Assembly: GCA_905478295.1 (NCBI GenBank)
Contig: CAJQHZ010000022.1
Coordinates: 1-58,572 of the forward strand
Reading direction: 5' to 3'
DNA length: 58,572 nt
Source: an uncultured Flavobacteriales bacterium
GTDB taxonomy: Bacteria; Bacteroidota; Bacteroidia; Flavobacteriales; Schleiferiaceae
The translations under genes were made by a program, and so were the position numbers. Below are positions 43,357 through 52,600 of the stretch, piece after piece; within the stretch, counting starts at the first letter, position 1, and every line of letters begins with the position of its first letter. The notes beneath the pieces were generated by a model. It saw only the letters and a list, made by a program, of their open reading frames with translations, had not been told where the DNA came from and made no database searches.

Positions 43357-44124
43357 CTATTTATTGAAATTTTTGAGTCGTATCGCGGTCAAAACCTTTT
43401 TAGTGTAAAGCGGAAAATCAGCGTTCTGAATCCAACTAAAATACCCTGGGTTTTCTTGCAATACAGATTTTACCGTCATGCCACGGTATTTTCCAAAAGT
43501 AAAAATTTCTTCATCCTCTTCGTTAAAAGCGATAAAGCCTGCGAAATCCGCAACACGCTGTCGGTTAGAGAAGTCCGATAGGAAATTCATGTCATTATCT
43601 AATTCCTCATAACGTTCGATTTGTGCTTTCAAGACTTCATAAGTTGCCAGCACATCGGCCTCCGCGGTGTGTGCTCCGTCTAAATTTTTACCACAATAAA
43701 ATTTATAGGCGGCACTCAACGTCCGCTGCTCCATACGGTGAAAGATGTTCTGCACATCAACAGCTTTACGCTTACCCATTTCAAAATCGATGTCCGCGCG
43801 CAAGAATTCTTCTGCCAATAAGGGAATATCGAATTTATTACTGTTGTAACCAGCGAGATCACTGTCACTTATGAGTTGATGTACAGTCGCTGCCAATTCG
43901 TTAAACGTCGGCTCGTTAGCTACATCGTGGTCGTAGATCCCATGAACGGAGGAAGCACCAGCAGGAATGGATACCGTTGGATTCACCCGCCACGTATGCG
44001 TTTCTTCTGTACCATCGGTATGGATTTTATGGACACAGATTTCTACTATGCGGTCACTGGTAACATTGACGCCTGTAGTTTCTAAGTCGAAAAAACAGAT
44101 GGGACGGGTAAGATTCAATTTCAT
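43357..44124 (-). CDS. DnaQ-type 3'-5' exonuclease
   Basis: A 255-residue DEDDh exonuclease. Motifs are FFDLETTG (Exo I), NSNKFDIPLL (Exo II) and HTAEADVLAT (Exo IIIe). A C-terminal segment, FTFGKYRGMTVKSVL, YFSWIQNADF, resembles the small domain that follows some exonuclease X/polymerase-epsilon-like proteins. It may act in repair or proofreading; it is not tied to a polymerase gene here. The gene sits just after the terminator of the E2 gene and pairs with the FAH gene. Confidence 0.85.
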   Translation of the reverse strand: MKLNLTRPICFFDLETTGVNVTSDRIVEICVHKIHTDGTEETHTWRVNPTVSIPAGASSVHGIYDHDVANEPTFNELAATVHQLISDSDLAGYNSNKFDIPLLAEEFLRADIDFEMGKRKAVDVQNIFHRMEQRTLSAAYKFYCGKNLDGAHTAEADVLATYEVLKAQIERYEELDNDMNFLSDFSNRQRVADFAGFIAFNEEDEEIFTFGKYRGMTVKSVLQENPGYFSWIQNADFPLYTKKVLTAIRLKNFNK

Positions 44125-44142
44125 TGGAGTACGCTTAAATTC

Positions 44143-44171
44143 AAAAAAAAGCCACCCCTAAGGGCGGCTTT
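44143..44171 (-). terminator. terminator of the E2 acyltransferase gene
   Basis: A 10-bp stem AAAGCCGCCC/GGGTGGCTTT with one G-U pair and a TTAG loop, read on the minus strand, followed by a T run. Confidence 0.8.
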
Positions 44172-44192
44172 ATAAAGTTATAAATTTTGGAA

Positions 44193-45560
44193 TTAAATCT
44201 CCCGATCTAAATCCCATGATTCTAAATATTCGGCCACTCGTTTTACGAACATGCCTCCCAGTGCACCGTCGACCACTCGGTGGTCGTAGCTGTGGCTGAG
44301 GAACATCTTGTGGCGAACTGCAATCATATCACCTTCTGGTGTTTCAATGACGGCAGGCTTTTTAACTATTGCACCTGCGGCCATAATGGCTACCTGCGGT
44401 TGATTGATGATAGGTGTACCCATAACGTTTCCAAAGGTTCCTACGTTGGTTAAAGTATAAGTTCCTCCGCTGATCTCATCAGGCTTGAGTTGGTTGTTTC
44501 GAGCACGGTTGGCTAGATCGTTCACTGCTTTTGTGATACCCAACAAGCTTAATTGATCTGCATTTTTAACGACAGGAACAATGAGGTTGCCGGACGGTAG
44601 AGCGGCTGCCATACCCACATTGATATTTCCGTGTTTAATGATTTTTGTACCGTCAATACTCACATTGATCATTGGGAAATCCTGGATGGCCTTAACGATG
44701 GCTTCCATAATTATCGGAGTAAAGGTTATTTTTTCTCCATGCTTTTTCTGGAATTCGCCTTTAACTCGGTTACGCCACAGTACAACTTTCGTCATGTCCG
44801 CTTCAACGAAGCTCGTAACGTGTGGAGAGGTTTGTACTGAATTTACCATATGGTCAGCAATGAGTTTTCTCATGCGGTCCATCTCAATAATTTCATCTCC
44901 CGATCCAACATTGATTGCAGGTGCTGCAGTTTTAGGGGTAGGAGCGGAAGCCGGAGCTGTAGGTAATGCGGCGGCTGCAGTTGGTGCTGCACTAGCAGCA
45001 GGAGCTTGATCTGCTTTCGCCTGACGTCCGCCTTCTAGATAGGCGATAATGTCTTTTTTAGTAACTCGACCCTCTTTGCCGCTGCCAGGTATTTGATCCA
45101 ATTCCGATTGACCAATACCCTCTTCTTTCGCCATAGAACGTACGAGCGGTGAATAGAATCTACCGTTTGAATTTTTGGAAATTGGTGCACTGGGCTCGGG
45201 CGCGCTTACCGTTGCCACCGCCGCGGCTACTTGAACTTCTATTTCAGTTGCCGCTACTGCTGGTTCTGGTATACTCTCAGGCGCAGAAGCAGCTGTTGAA
45301 CCACTGTCTTCACCTTCGCCTTCTACTTCTATAATTGCGATGGGACTGCCTACTTCAACAACACCGTTTACATCGACTAAAATTTTGACTAAAGTTCCAC
45401 TAACAGGGGAAGGTACTTCACTGTCTACTTTATCGGTGGCAACTTCAACTACGCTTTCTTCAGCGTCAATGACGTCACCAACATTTTTCAACCAGTTCGT
45501 TACGGTAGCTTCTGCAACGGATTCGCCCATTTTGGGCAAGATTAATTCAAACTGAGCCAT
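44193..45560 (-). CDS. 2-oxo acid dehydrogenase E2 (dihydrolipoyl acyltransferase)
   Basis: The 455-residue E2 core of a 2-oxo acid dehydrogenase complex. A single N-terminal lipoyl domain holds the modified K44 in ATDKVDSE. A proline/alanine-rich linker follows, then a peripheral subunit-binding domain (FYSPLVRSMAKEEGIG, about residues 133-172), a second Ala/Pro linker and the catalytic domain with HSYDHRVVDGALGG near the C-terminus. No E1 or E3 gene is adjacent. Branched-chain and 2-oxoglutarate types are both possible; the branched-chain type is my preferred reading because of the long Ala/Pro linkers. Confidence 0.85.
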   Translation of the reverse strand: MAQFELILPKMGESVAEATVTNWLKNVGDVIDAEESVVEVATDKVDSEVPSPVSGTLVKILVDVNGVVEVGSPIAIIEVEGEGEDSGSTAASAPESIPEPAVAATEIEVQVAAAVATVSAPEPSAPISKNSNGRFYSPLVRSMAKEEGIGQSELDQIPGSGKEGRVTKKDIIAYLEGGRQAKADQAPAASAAPTAAAALPTAPASAPTPKTAAPAINVGSGDEIIEMDRMRKLIADHMVNSVQTSPHVTSFVEADMTKVVLWRNRVKGEFQKKHGEKITFTPIIMEAIVKAIQDFPMINVSIDGTKIIKHGNINVGMAAALPSGNLIVPVVKNADQLSLLGITKAVNDLANRARNNQLKPDEISGGTYTLTNVGTFGNVMGTPIINQPQVAIMAAGAIVKKPAVIETPEGDMIAVRHKMFLSHSYDHRVVDGALGGMFVKRVAEYLESWDLDREI

Positions 45561-45619
45561 TGAATTTGGATTTTTCGGTCCTCGAATTTACGGCAAAATA
45601 TCCCACTATTACTATTGCG

Positions 45620-47569
45620 CTAGAATTTGCTTAGTTCCCAGAGCTGGCGCAAATCGGACTTTAATTCTGCTTCTTTTGCATAGTTGGTAACAAGAGCGGA
45701 TACACTTTGCGATACGTTCAAGACTTTTGGGATTCCGGTCGCGATATCGAAAATCGGAGGAGGGAGAATGGGTAAGTGATTTTTTGCCGCTGCTTCAGTA
45801 CTATAGCCGACTAGAGTCGCTTTTCCAGCGATTATTTTTCCAGAATAAGTGAGCCAATTGATGTATCCTTTGGCGCGACCCGCGATGGCGGCAAGCGTCA
45901 ATGAGAGCGGCAAAGTCAGGATAAGTAGGAGCGTTAAGGTGATGTCAAGCAGTCGTTTTTGTCTGCGGTAATTGGCATCCGCTACTTTGAATTGGCCTAA
46001 ACCGTACGTCTCGCCTTGATTCAAACTGCTGTTCGAGCCCACGATATAAGGCCCACTGGTGACTAAGGACTTGACGTTAGTCTGAGTGCCCAATACACTC
46101 ATGATCTGCATAAGAACGGAGGCCGGCCGAGCAGTGGATTCTACCACACATTCGTTTATGTTGTAGAGTTGAATTTTCGCCTCCAATTTTTCCAAATCCA
46201 CTGCTCCATTGTCACTCGCCATATCCTGTAAGAAAAACGCAGGAACTATGCCATTTTCAGTCAGTAATTTTTGAAGTGATACCCTTCCAGCATCAGAGCC
46301 TAAATAGAGCATTCTAGGGCGTTGGACGGGCAGAGTGAATAAATGTTTTCCAGTGAGCAGACCAATAATGGAACGCCAAAGGATGAGCATAGTAATGCCT
46401 GCTAACCCCCCAAGAAGTAGAAGGGCGCGAGAGAATCGAAGTCCCTCTGGAAGCAACCCATAAAAGAAGCCTATTACTAGTGTGGCAATAGTCATAGAAC
46501 GGGCGATTACAGCCGGTCGAGTATTCTTCGTATACACTCCACTTAAGGCAAGGGCAAGCAGCCAGAAGAGGATGTAAGATCCTTGAACGTAATAGGTGTA
46601 GGTATCTGGATACGAGCCGCCGTTTATAAAGCGATGGTTGTGTTCCCAATACGTTTTTAATTGGTCCAGGGTAAAGGCCAACAGTAGGATGTCAATGATC
46701 GGCGTTGCCGCACTTTTCGCGAGACGGGCTAACAATGCCAATCCGGCACGAAGGTAAATACCCACATAAATAAGCAACGTATAGGCGAGGGCAGAGGAGC
46801 CGCTGAACTGCTTTCTTGCAAAAATAATCATGGCTTGATAGAACATTTTAACGTAGTTCAGACTGCCACGCTTCGTACTTTCGCCTTTATAGTGAATGAT
46901 CTGAGAATCACTGATGTAGTGGTTTTCATGGCCTGTTTTCAATAATTCGTAGCTCAGGTCAATGTCTTCGCCGTACATAAAATACCGAGGATCAAATCCA
47001 CCAACCTCCCGCAATAAAGCGGTAGGAACCATCATGAAACATCCCACTAATATGTCGACTTTATGATTGCCATCGGGATCCAAATGACCCATGTGGTAGC
47101 GTGCAAAAAACGACGATTTTGTGAAAATTCTTGAGAGTCCTGTGATTTTCCACAATGCCGTCATCGGGGTAGGTAGACCGCGTTTGCTTTCAGGAAGGAA
47201 TTGGCCCGTTCCATCAATACCCTTTATACCTAACCCACCCACCTCTGGGTGCGACTTTAAATAGTCAATACACACTTCAAGTGTATCTTCTTGCACGACG
47301 GTATCGGGATTGAGAATTAGTGTATAGGTTCCCTTTGCGGCCTCAAACCCTTGATTATTAGCACGCCCAAAACCGACATTTTCTGTATTTGCAATCCACC
47401 GTACCTCAGGAAAAGCTTTCAAGATGCGCGATTCACCGCTATCGGCACTGTCATTATCTACAACGATCACCTCGAAAGCATAGTCCGTCTTACTTCGGTA
47501 GATACTTTCCAAACACTGCGTCAAAAACTCTTTAACGTTGTAGTTGACTATGACTATGCTGAGAACCAC
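45620..47569 (-). CDS. GT2 glycosyltransferase fused to a membrane and sugar-transferase-like region
   Basis: A 649-residue fusion. The N-terminal GT2 domain (about 1-240) has IVIVNYNVKEF, VVDNDSADSG, NPDTVV and the ED motif in YGEDIDLSYELL. Several membrane segments follow (about 255-400). The C-terminal part reads like a nucleotide-sugar/Rossmann piece (MLYLGSDAGRVSL) followed by KRLLDITLTLLLILTLPL. The latter resembles the membrane helix of polyprenyl-phosphate sugar transferases but lacks their catalytic domain. It starts with GTG and overlaps the recR stop by one base (TAGTG). Likely surface-glycan synthesis. Confidence 0.8.
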   Translation of the reverse strand: MVLSIVIVNYNVKEFLTQCLESIYRSKTDYAFEVIVVDNDSADSGESRILKAFPEVRWIANTENVGFGRANNQGFEAAKGTYTLILNPDTVVQEDTLEVCIDYLKSHPEVGGLGIKGIDGTGQFLPESKRGLPTPMTALWKITGLSRIFTKSSFFARYHMGHLDPDGNHKVDILVGCFMMVPTALLREVGGFDPRYFMYGEDIDLSYELLKTGHENHYISDSQIIHYKGESTKRGSLNYVKMFYQAMIIFARKQFSGSSALAYTLLIYVGIYLRAGLALLARLAKSAATPIIDILLLAFTLDQLKTYWEHNHRFINGGSYPDTYTYYVQGSYILFWLLALALSGVYTKNTRPAVIARSMTIATLVIGFFYGLLPEGLRFSRALLLLGGLAGITMLILWRSIIGLLTGKHLFTLPVQRPRMLYLGSDAGRVSLQKLLTENGIVPAFFLQDMASDNGAVDLEKLEAKIQLYNINECVVESTARPASVLMQIMSVLGTQTNVKSLVTSGPYIVGSNSSLNQGETYGLGQFKVADANYRRQKRLLDITLTLLLILTLPLSLTLAAIAGRAKGYINWLTYSGKIIAGKATLVGYSTEAAAKNHLPILPPPIFDIATGIPKVLNVSQSVSALVTNYAKEAELKSDLRQLWELSKF

Positions 47570-48186
47570 TATTTCGGGAGACTTTGTTCGTAAGGAATAC
47601 GCTGTTGAATGCTGCGTCCAAGCGTCACTTCATCGGCAAACTCTAATTCATCGCCGACTGAAATACCGCGCGCTATGGTGGTCAAATTGACATTGAAGTC
47701 TTTCACTTTTCGATAGAGGTAAAAATTCGTGGTATCGCCCTCCATGGTTGTATTCAAGGCAAAGACCAATTCTTCTATACCACCTTCTTTCAGCTTCTGA
47801 ATCAAATGATCGATTGTGAGGTCACCCGGACCAACGCCGTCCATCGGTGAAATCAGTCCACCCAATACATGATAGGTACCCTGGTAGCCGCCTGTATTTT
47901 CTATTGCCATCACATCTCGCACATCTTCTACAACGCACACAATGCTAGAATCGCGCTTTGGGGAAGCACAAATACTGCAGGTTTCCGTGTCAGAAAGTGT
48001 GTGACACGTACCGCAAAACGTTGTGTTTTGGCGTAAATCGACTAAAGCGGCGGCCAAAGCATCTGTTTGCCCTTCAGGTCTACGCAACAAATGCAACGCC
48101 AACCGCAAGGCAGTTTTCTTACCTATACCTGGCAACCGTGAGATTTCTTCAACGGCTTGTTCTATTTTTCTACTGGAAAAATTCAT
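47569..48186 (-). CDS. recR: recombination mediator RecR
   Basis: Works with RecF/RecO to load RecA at gaps. The 205 residues include the helix-hairpin-helix [17 protein letters not shown], a four-cysteine zinc motif ([16 protein letters not shown]), and a TOPRIM domain with [12 protein letters not shown] and the [16 protein letters not shown] loop. The frame runs upstream to 48225, but the ATG at 48186 gives the usual [10 protein letters not shown] start and lies after a -7 element. A TAG/GTG overlap couples it to the GT2 gene. Confidence 0.95.
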   Translation of the reverse strand: MNFSSRKIEQAVEEISRLPGIGKKTALRLALHLLRRPEGQTDALAAALVDLRQNTTFCGTCHTLSDTETCSICASPKRDSSIVCVVEDVRDVMAIENTGGYQGTYHVLGGLISPMDGVGPGDLTIDHLIQKLKEGGIEELVFALNTTMEGDTTNFYLYRKVKDFNVNLTTIARGISVGDELEFADEVTLGRSIQQRIPYEQSLPK

Positions 48187-48192
48187 CTGTTT

Positions 48193-48200
48193 CAAAAGTA
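48193..48200 (-). promoter_or_regulatory. -7 element of recR
   Basis: TACTTTTG on the minus strand ends six bases before the ATG at 48186. The shorter recR start is supported, and the mRNA would be nearly leaderless. Confidence 0.45.
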
Positions 48201-48211
48201 AGGGATTGCGC

Positions 48212-48219
48212 ATATTTGT
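48212..48219 (+). promoter_or_regulatory. near-consensus -7 element of the first sodium:solute symporter gene
   Basis: CATATTTG differs from TAnnTTTG by one base and ends four bases before the ATG at 48224. Evidence is weak. Confidence 0.3.
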
Positions 48220-48223
48220 GAAC

Positions 48224-49639
48224 ATGAACTACACGCTCTTTTTAATTCTCTTGCTTGCCTATGTAGGTGTGCTCGTTTTGATTGGTAAAATAACCTCGCG
48301 AGGCGCGACCAACGCAACCTTCTTCAACGCGAATAAAAACGCTTCTTGGTTGCTGGTAAGTTTCGGCATGATTGGCGCCTCGCTCAGCGGTGTCACTTTT
48401 ATTAGTGTTCCTGGATGGACAGCTGACTCAGGAATGACCTACCTGATGATGGTGGTAGGCTTTTTCTTTGGCTATTTACTCATTGCTTACGTACTATTAC
48501 CCGTGTACTACCGATACAATGTGATAAGTATTTACAGTTTTCTTGGGGAAAAACTGGGGGCTTCCAGCTATAAAACTGGCTCTGCATTCTTCCTGCTTTC
48601 GCGTATAGTTGGTGCAAGTGCCCGTTTGTACATCGTAACCATGGTCGTCCAATTAATGATATGCGACAGCCTCCACATTCCCTTTCCCATTACTGCCATA
48701 GCCGTTCTCGCACTCATCGCACTTTACAGTGCGGCGGGCGGTATTGCAACCATCGTTATCACGGATACCCTTCAAACTGCATTCATGCTTATTGCAGCTG
48801 CATTGGCACTCTATTTTGTAGGTAGCGCTGTGGTTCCTGAACAACAAAGCATTTGGGATTATATTACCAAGAGTGACATGGCTTACGTCATCAAATCTGG
48901 TTCGGCACAAGCATGGTGGAAACAACTGCTCGGAGGGATGTCGATAGCTGTTGCTATGACCGGTTTAGATCAAGACATGATGCAAAAAAACTTGACGGTT
49001 GCGCGCCTAAAAGACTCGCAAAAAAACGTGGTCTTGCTCGGAGTAAATTTACTTTTTGTGAATGCCTTGTTTCTGGCCTTAGGTATACTCTTGACAGATT
49101 ATGCTGCACTCCAGGGTATTACTGCAACCGGCGATAAACTCTTTGCAACTGTCGCTACCAGTAGCGGTATGCCAGCGCTATTAGGTGCAGTGTTTTTCCT
49201 TGGGCTTTTGGCTGCTGCATTCTCTAGTGCAGATAGCGCACTTGCTTCACTTACCACTGCTTTTTGCGTGGACTTTCTTGCAATGAATACGAAGGAAGAT
49301 TCTAAACGCAGAAACAAAGTGTATGTGGGGTTTATGGGAGTTTTACTCGTTGTAATGCTCCTGATTTATTCCCTGGAAGCGGACAGCATCATTTCCGCTT
49401 TATTTACAGCTGCTGGTTATACCTACGGTCCGTTGCTCGGACTTTTTGCATTCGCTTTGACGCAAAAGAGAAAGATTCAAGGTTGGGGAATTACCGGAGT
49501 AGCAATAGGTAGTCCTTTTATAGCCTACGCCCTAAGCCTATGGGCACCCAATTTAGGGTACACCATAGGTTTTGAGCTTCTACTTTACAACGGTTTAATC
49601 ACCTACTTCGGCGCATGGGCATTGAGCCAACGTGCCTAG
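48224..49639 (+). CDS. sodium:solute symporter 1
   Basis: A 471-residue protein of the SSS family with about 13 hydrophobic helices. Family features are the [19 protein letters not shown] region, the SGVTF motif, [34 protein letters not shown] and the [20 protein letters not shown] segment. The family uses the sodium gradient to import sugars, amino acids, acids or other solutes; the substrate is not clear. The ATG at 48224 is chosen because earlier in-frame codons lie in recR. Its stop overlaps the stop of the convergent subtilase gene by three bases. Confidence 0.85.
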   Translation: MNYTLFLILLLAYVGVLVLIGKITSRGATNATFFNANKNASWLLVSFGMIGASLSGVTFISVPGWTADSGMTYLMMVVGFFFGYLLIAYVLLPVYYRYNVISIYSFLGEKLGASSYKTGSAFFLLSRIVGASARLYIVTMVVQLMICDSLHIPFPITAIAVLALIALYSAAGGIATIVITDTLQTAFMLIAAALALYFVGSAVVPEQQSIWDYITKSDMAYVIKSGSAQAWWKQLLGGMSIAVAMTGLDQDMMQKNLTVARLKDSQKNVVLLGVNLLFVNALFLALGILLTDYAALQGITATGDKLFATVATSSGMPALLGAVFFLGLLAAAFSSADSALASLTTAFCVDFLAMNTKEDSKRRNKVYVGFMGVLLVVMLLIYSLEADSIISALFTAAGYTYGPLLGLFAFALTQKRKIQGWGITGVAIGSPFIAYALSLWAPNLGYTIGFELLLYNGLITYFGAWALSQRA

Positions 49640-52600
49640 TATTTCGTGACTTTGAAGTTTTGAACTGAATTTTCAGTGGTCACTTTGACTTGATAGAAGC
49701 CACTAGCATATGCTCCTATATTCAGAGTAATGCGTCCAGCGATTGCATTGAAGATACTTTCTTCCATTAATGCACCATTCGTACCAAAGATTTGAACGAA
49801 TACCTTTCCTTCTACCTCAGCCGTGTGTAGGTGAAGTATACCTTCCGTAGGGTTAGGATAGAGCACCATAGAAGCAGTGCCTTCTTCATCGAGCCCAATA
49901 TTGGTATAAGGGACATTGATGCTGTCCAGGCCACAAGCTGTAGTAATCACAAGTTTCACAGTAGTAGGTCCATTTCCTAAAAAAGTGTGCGTCGGGTTTT
50001 GTGCATTTGAAGAATTCCCATCTCCAAAATCCCAGAACCAGGCGCTTGGTGTTGGCGTACTGCGGTCCGTGAATTGGTAGGTCAGCCCATTCGTGTTTTG
50101 CAATTCGAAATCTGCATCGAGCTTCGGACCAGGTACTAGAACAGCGCTGTCTGCTACGAAGGTGTAGGCATTGTAGTAGATGTACTCAAGGTCGTAATCT
50201 GTTGAAATGTTTAGTGTTGCTGTATGTGCTCCCATTCCTATGAACGTCGAAAGTAAGCTCGATCCTTGACGGTTTAAAGTAAACAGACCATCGACTGTCG
50301 TATCTGTACTGCTCAAGTCGAAGTCGAACGGCGTGTCTTCACAAATGGGTGAAATATTCAAAGCAGCCGTAGCAGGAGTTCCAGAAGAAATGACCCGAAT
50401 GTTATCTATGTAGAGGTTGTTACCGTATCCTCCGATTCCTTTGATACGGAATTGTACAAAATCTCCATTTGTAGAAGATAGAACTACACTATCTGTGCGC
50501 CAATCGGTTGATCCGCCCGGAATGAATTGACTTTGAGAATTAGAAGCGGTCGCTAGATCACCACCGCCTTTTTCATAAACGCGTGTGAAAGTCGCTCCGC
50601 AATCTGTGCTCACCTCGACTAAAAGAGAATCGGCATAGGCGGTAGAATACGCCGCATAACTTACATCGAAATACAAGACGGGATTGTAGCCATTGATATC
50701 AAACTTTTCACTCAAAAGGCCGTCTTCAGCGCCGACAGTGGAGTAATTGAAGTAGTTCATATACATGACTTCACTTTTAGCGCCCGTGGGTCCAGTAACT
50801 TCTCCTTTGGTCCAGCTGGTGCTGCCGTCCGGATTTTCGGTGGTGAACGCAACTGTTCCATTACCTGTCCATGTTTCTACCAAAGGAAGCGTTTGTAGCG
50901 GACTGACCGTTACAGCATTTGCTAATACAATGGTATCTGCTCCATAGGAGTTACTCGCAATTAAAGTAATAGTATAGGCCCCATAGGCACTGAAACTGAC
51001 CTCTGGGTTTTGTGAGTTGCTCGATGTTCCATTAATGAAACTATGCGAGGAAGGAGTGATCGACCAATTCCACGACGTTGGGCTTTTCGTGCTGAGATCA
51101 GAGAGTATGACACCTGTATTTAAACATGGTGTACCCGTTACAGGAACGAAATCTGCTACAGGAATACCAATATTATCCTCAATTTCGATAGCATCAATGG
51201 CCAAATCACTTTGGTAACTATCGCCGGTAATACCTTTAAATCTAAAGAGTACTGTATCTCCTGCAAAACTGCTGATATCAATAGCAACATTCTTCCAACT
51301 GTTACCTTGATTTCCGCTCTGTGTAAAAAGTGTCGTCCAGCTCGATCCATTAAAAATGGCGGCTTCTAGATCACCCTGGTTCGCACCGTTCATATGATAT
51401 GCGAAACGCAATTCAGGGGAGATACTTCCAGCTAAGTCGATACATGGAGTATATAGCAACGCCTCTTGGAACTCGCAATTTCCTGAAGCTTCAAGGTAGA
51501 GGTATTTCCCACTACCGCCTGTTCCTGTTGTTGGTCCTGTACCACTCGATGCAGTTGATCCACTATTGGTACGCCAGTCGATATCGTCCTCTGTTCCATT
51601 TGTCAAGTTGATGAAATCGCCACCTAAATTACACACAGTTCCACCACAATTGGTATTCGTCCCACAATTTGAAAACCCGTCAAAATTCTGGGTAAAGGGC
51701 AATCCATAGAGTGAGGAATTGTAGTAATTAATGCTTTGGACAACAGTGTCATTCAAACTGTTTTGATCGCCGCTGAGTTCTGACCAAACCTTAAGCGTTT
51801 GGGCAGTCGTTCCGCTCCATGTAATGGGTGTCGCAAATGTGAAAGTGGTATCCGCGTAGGAATTCAGATTTCCAAAAAATGTATCTCGCACAGTCGTTGT
51901 CCCGAATGCCATGGCCACAGGTAATGTATCCAACACTTGTGTAGAAGGATTGGTAATACTTATTGTTACCGGTTGCATCGGGTTTTGACAGGAGGTGATG
52001 AATTGCGGACTTAGTAAAGAGCTAATCCCGCCGTCTCTTGGCAGAGGGCAAGCGTTAGTGCCGGAAGGGAGTTGTACAGCGTAGGCACGTCTTCCCTCAA
52101 CTGAGTTTATAGTACCACTCACGCTAAACCAGGTTCCACTAGTAGGTTGGTAAGGAATAATCATGCTGTTTGAAGTACTGTTGTACACGCTGTCCATGTA
52201 AGTTGCACCCAATATGTAAGCCGTGTAGTCTGTTGCTCCACTAACAGGGCTGAAAGAGATTTTTATACTGTCAGGGCAGGCCCAGTCTAGACTGAGGTTG
52301 GTTGGAGTATTGAGAATAACGAACGGTCCCGCCACAGTGGTGTCTGTACCTTGAATATTGCGTAAAAACGCATTTTTTGTTGCGACATTAGGCACATTCC
52401 AATTGGCTACTCGATTCCCTCCTGTGGCATTTAAGTTCACACTGGTCCAAGTCCCCATGCTGTCCGTAGAATAGTGCCATGTCAATGAGGTAGCGCCGTT
52501 CCAACGTACATAATTTGCGCCCGGTGTTAGCTTTGCATTTTCATGAGGGAATGCGATAGGGTTCTTTTCCATATCCATCGCATAAACGATGTAAAACGTT

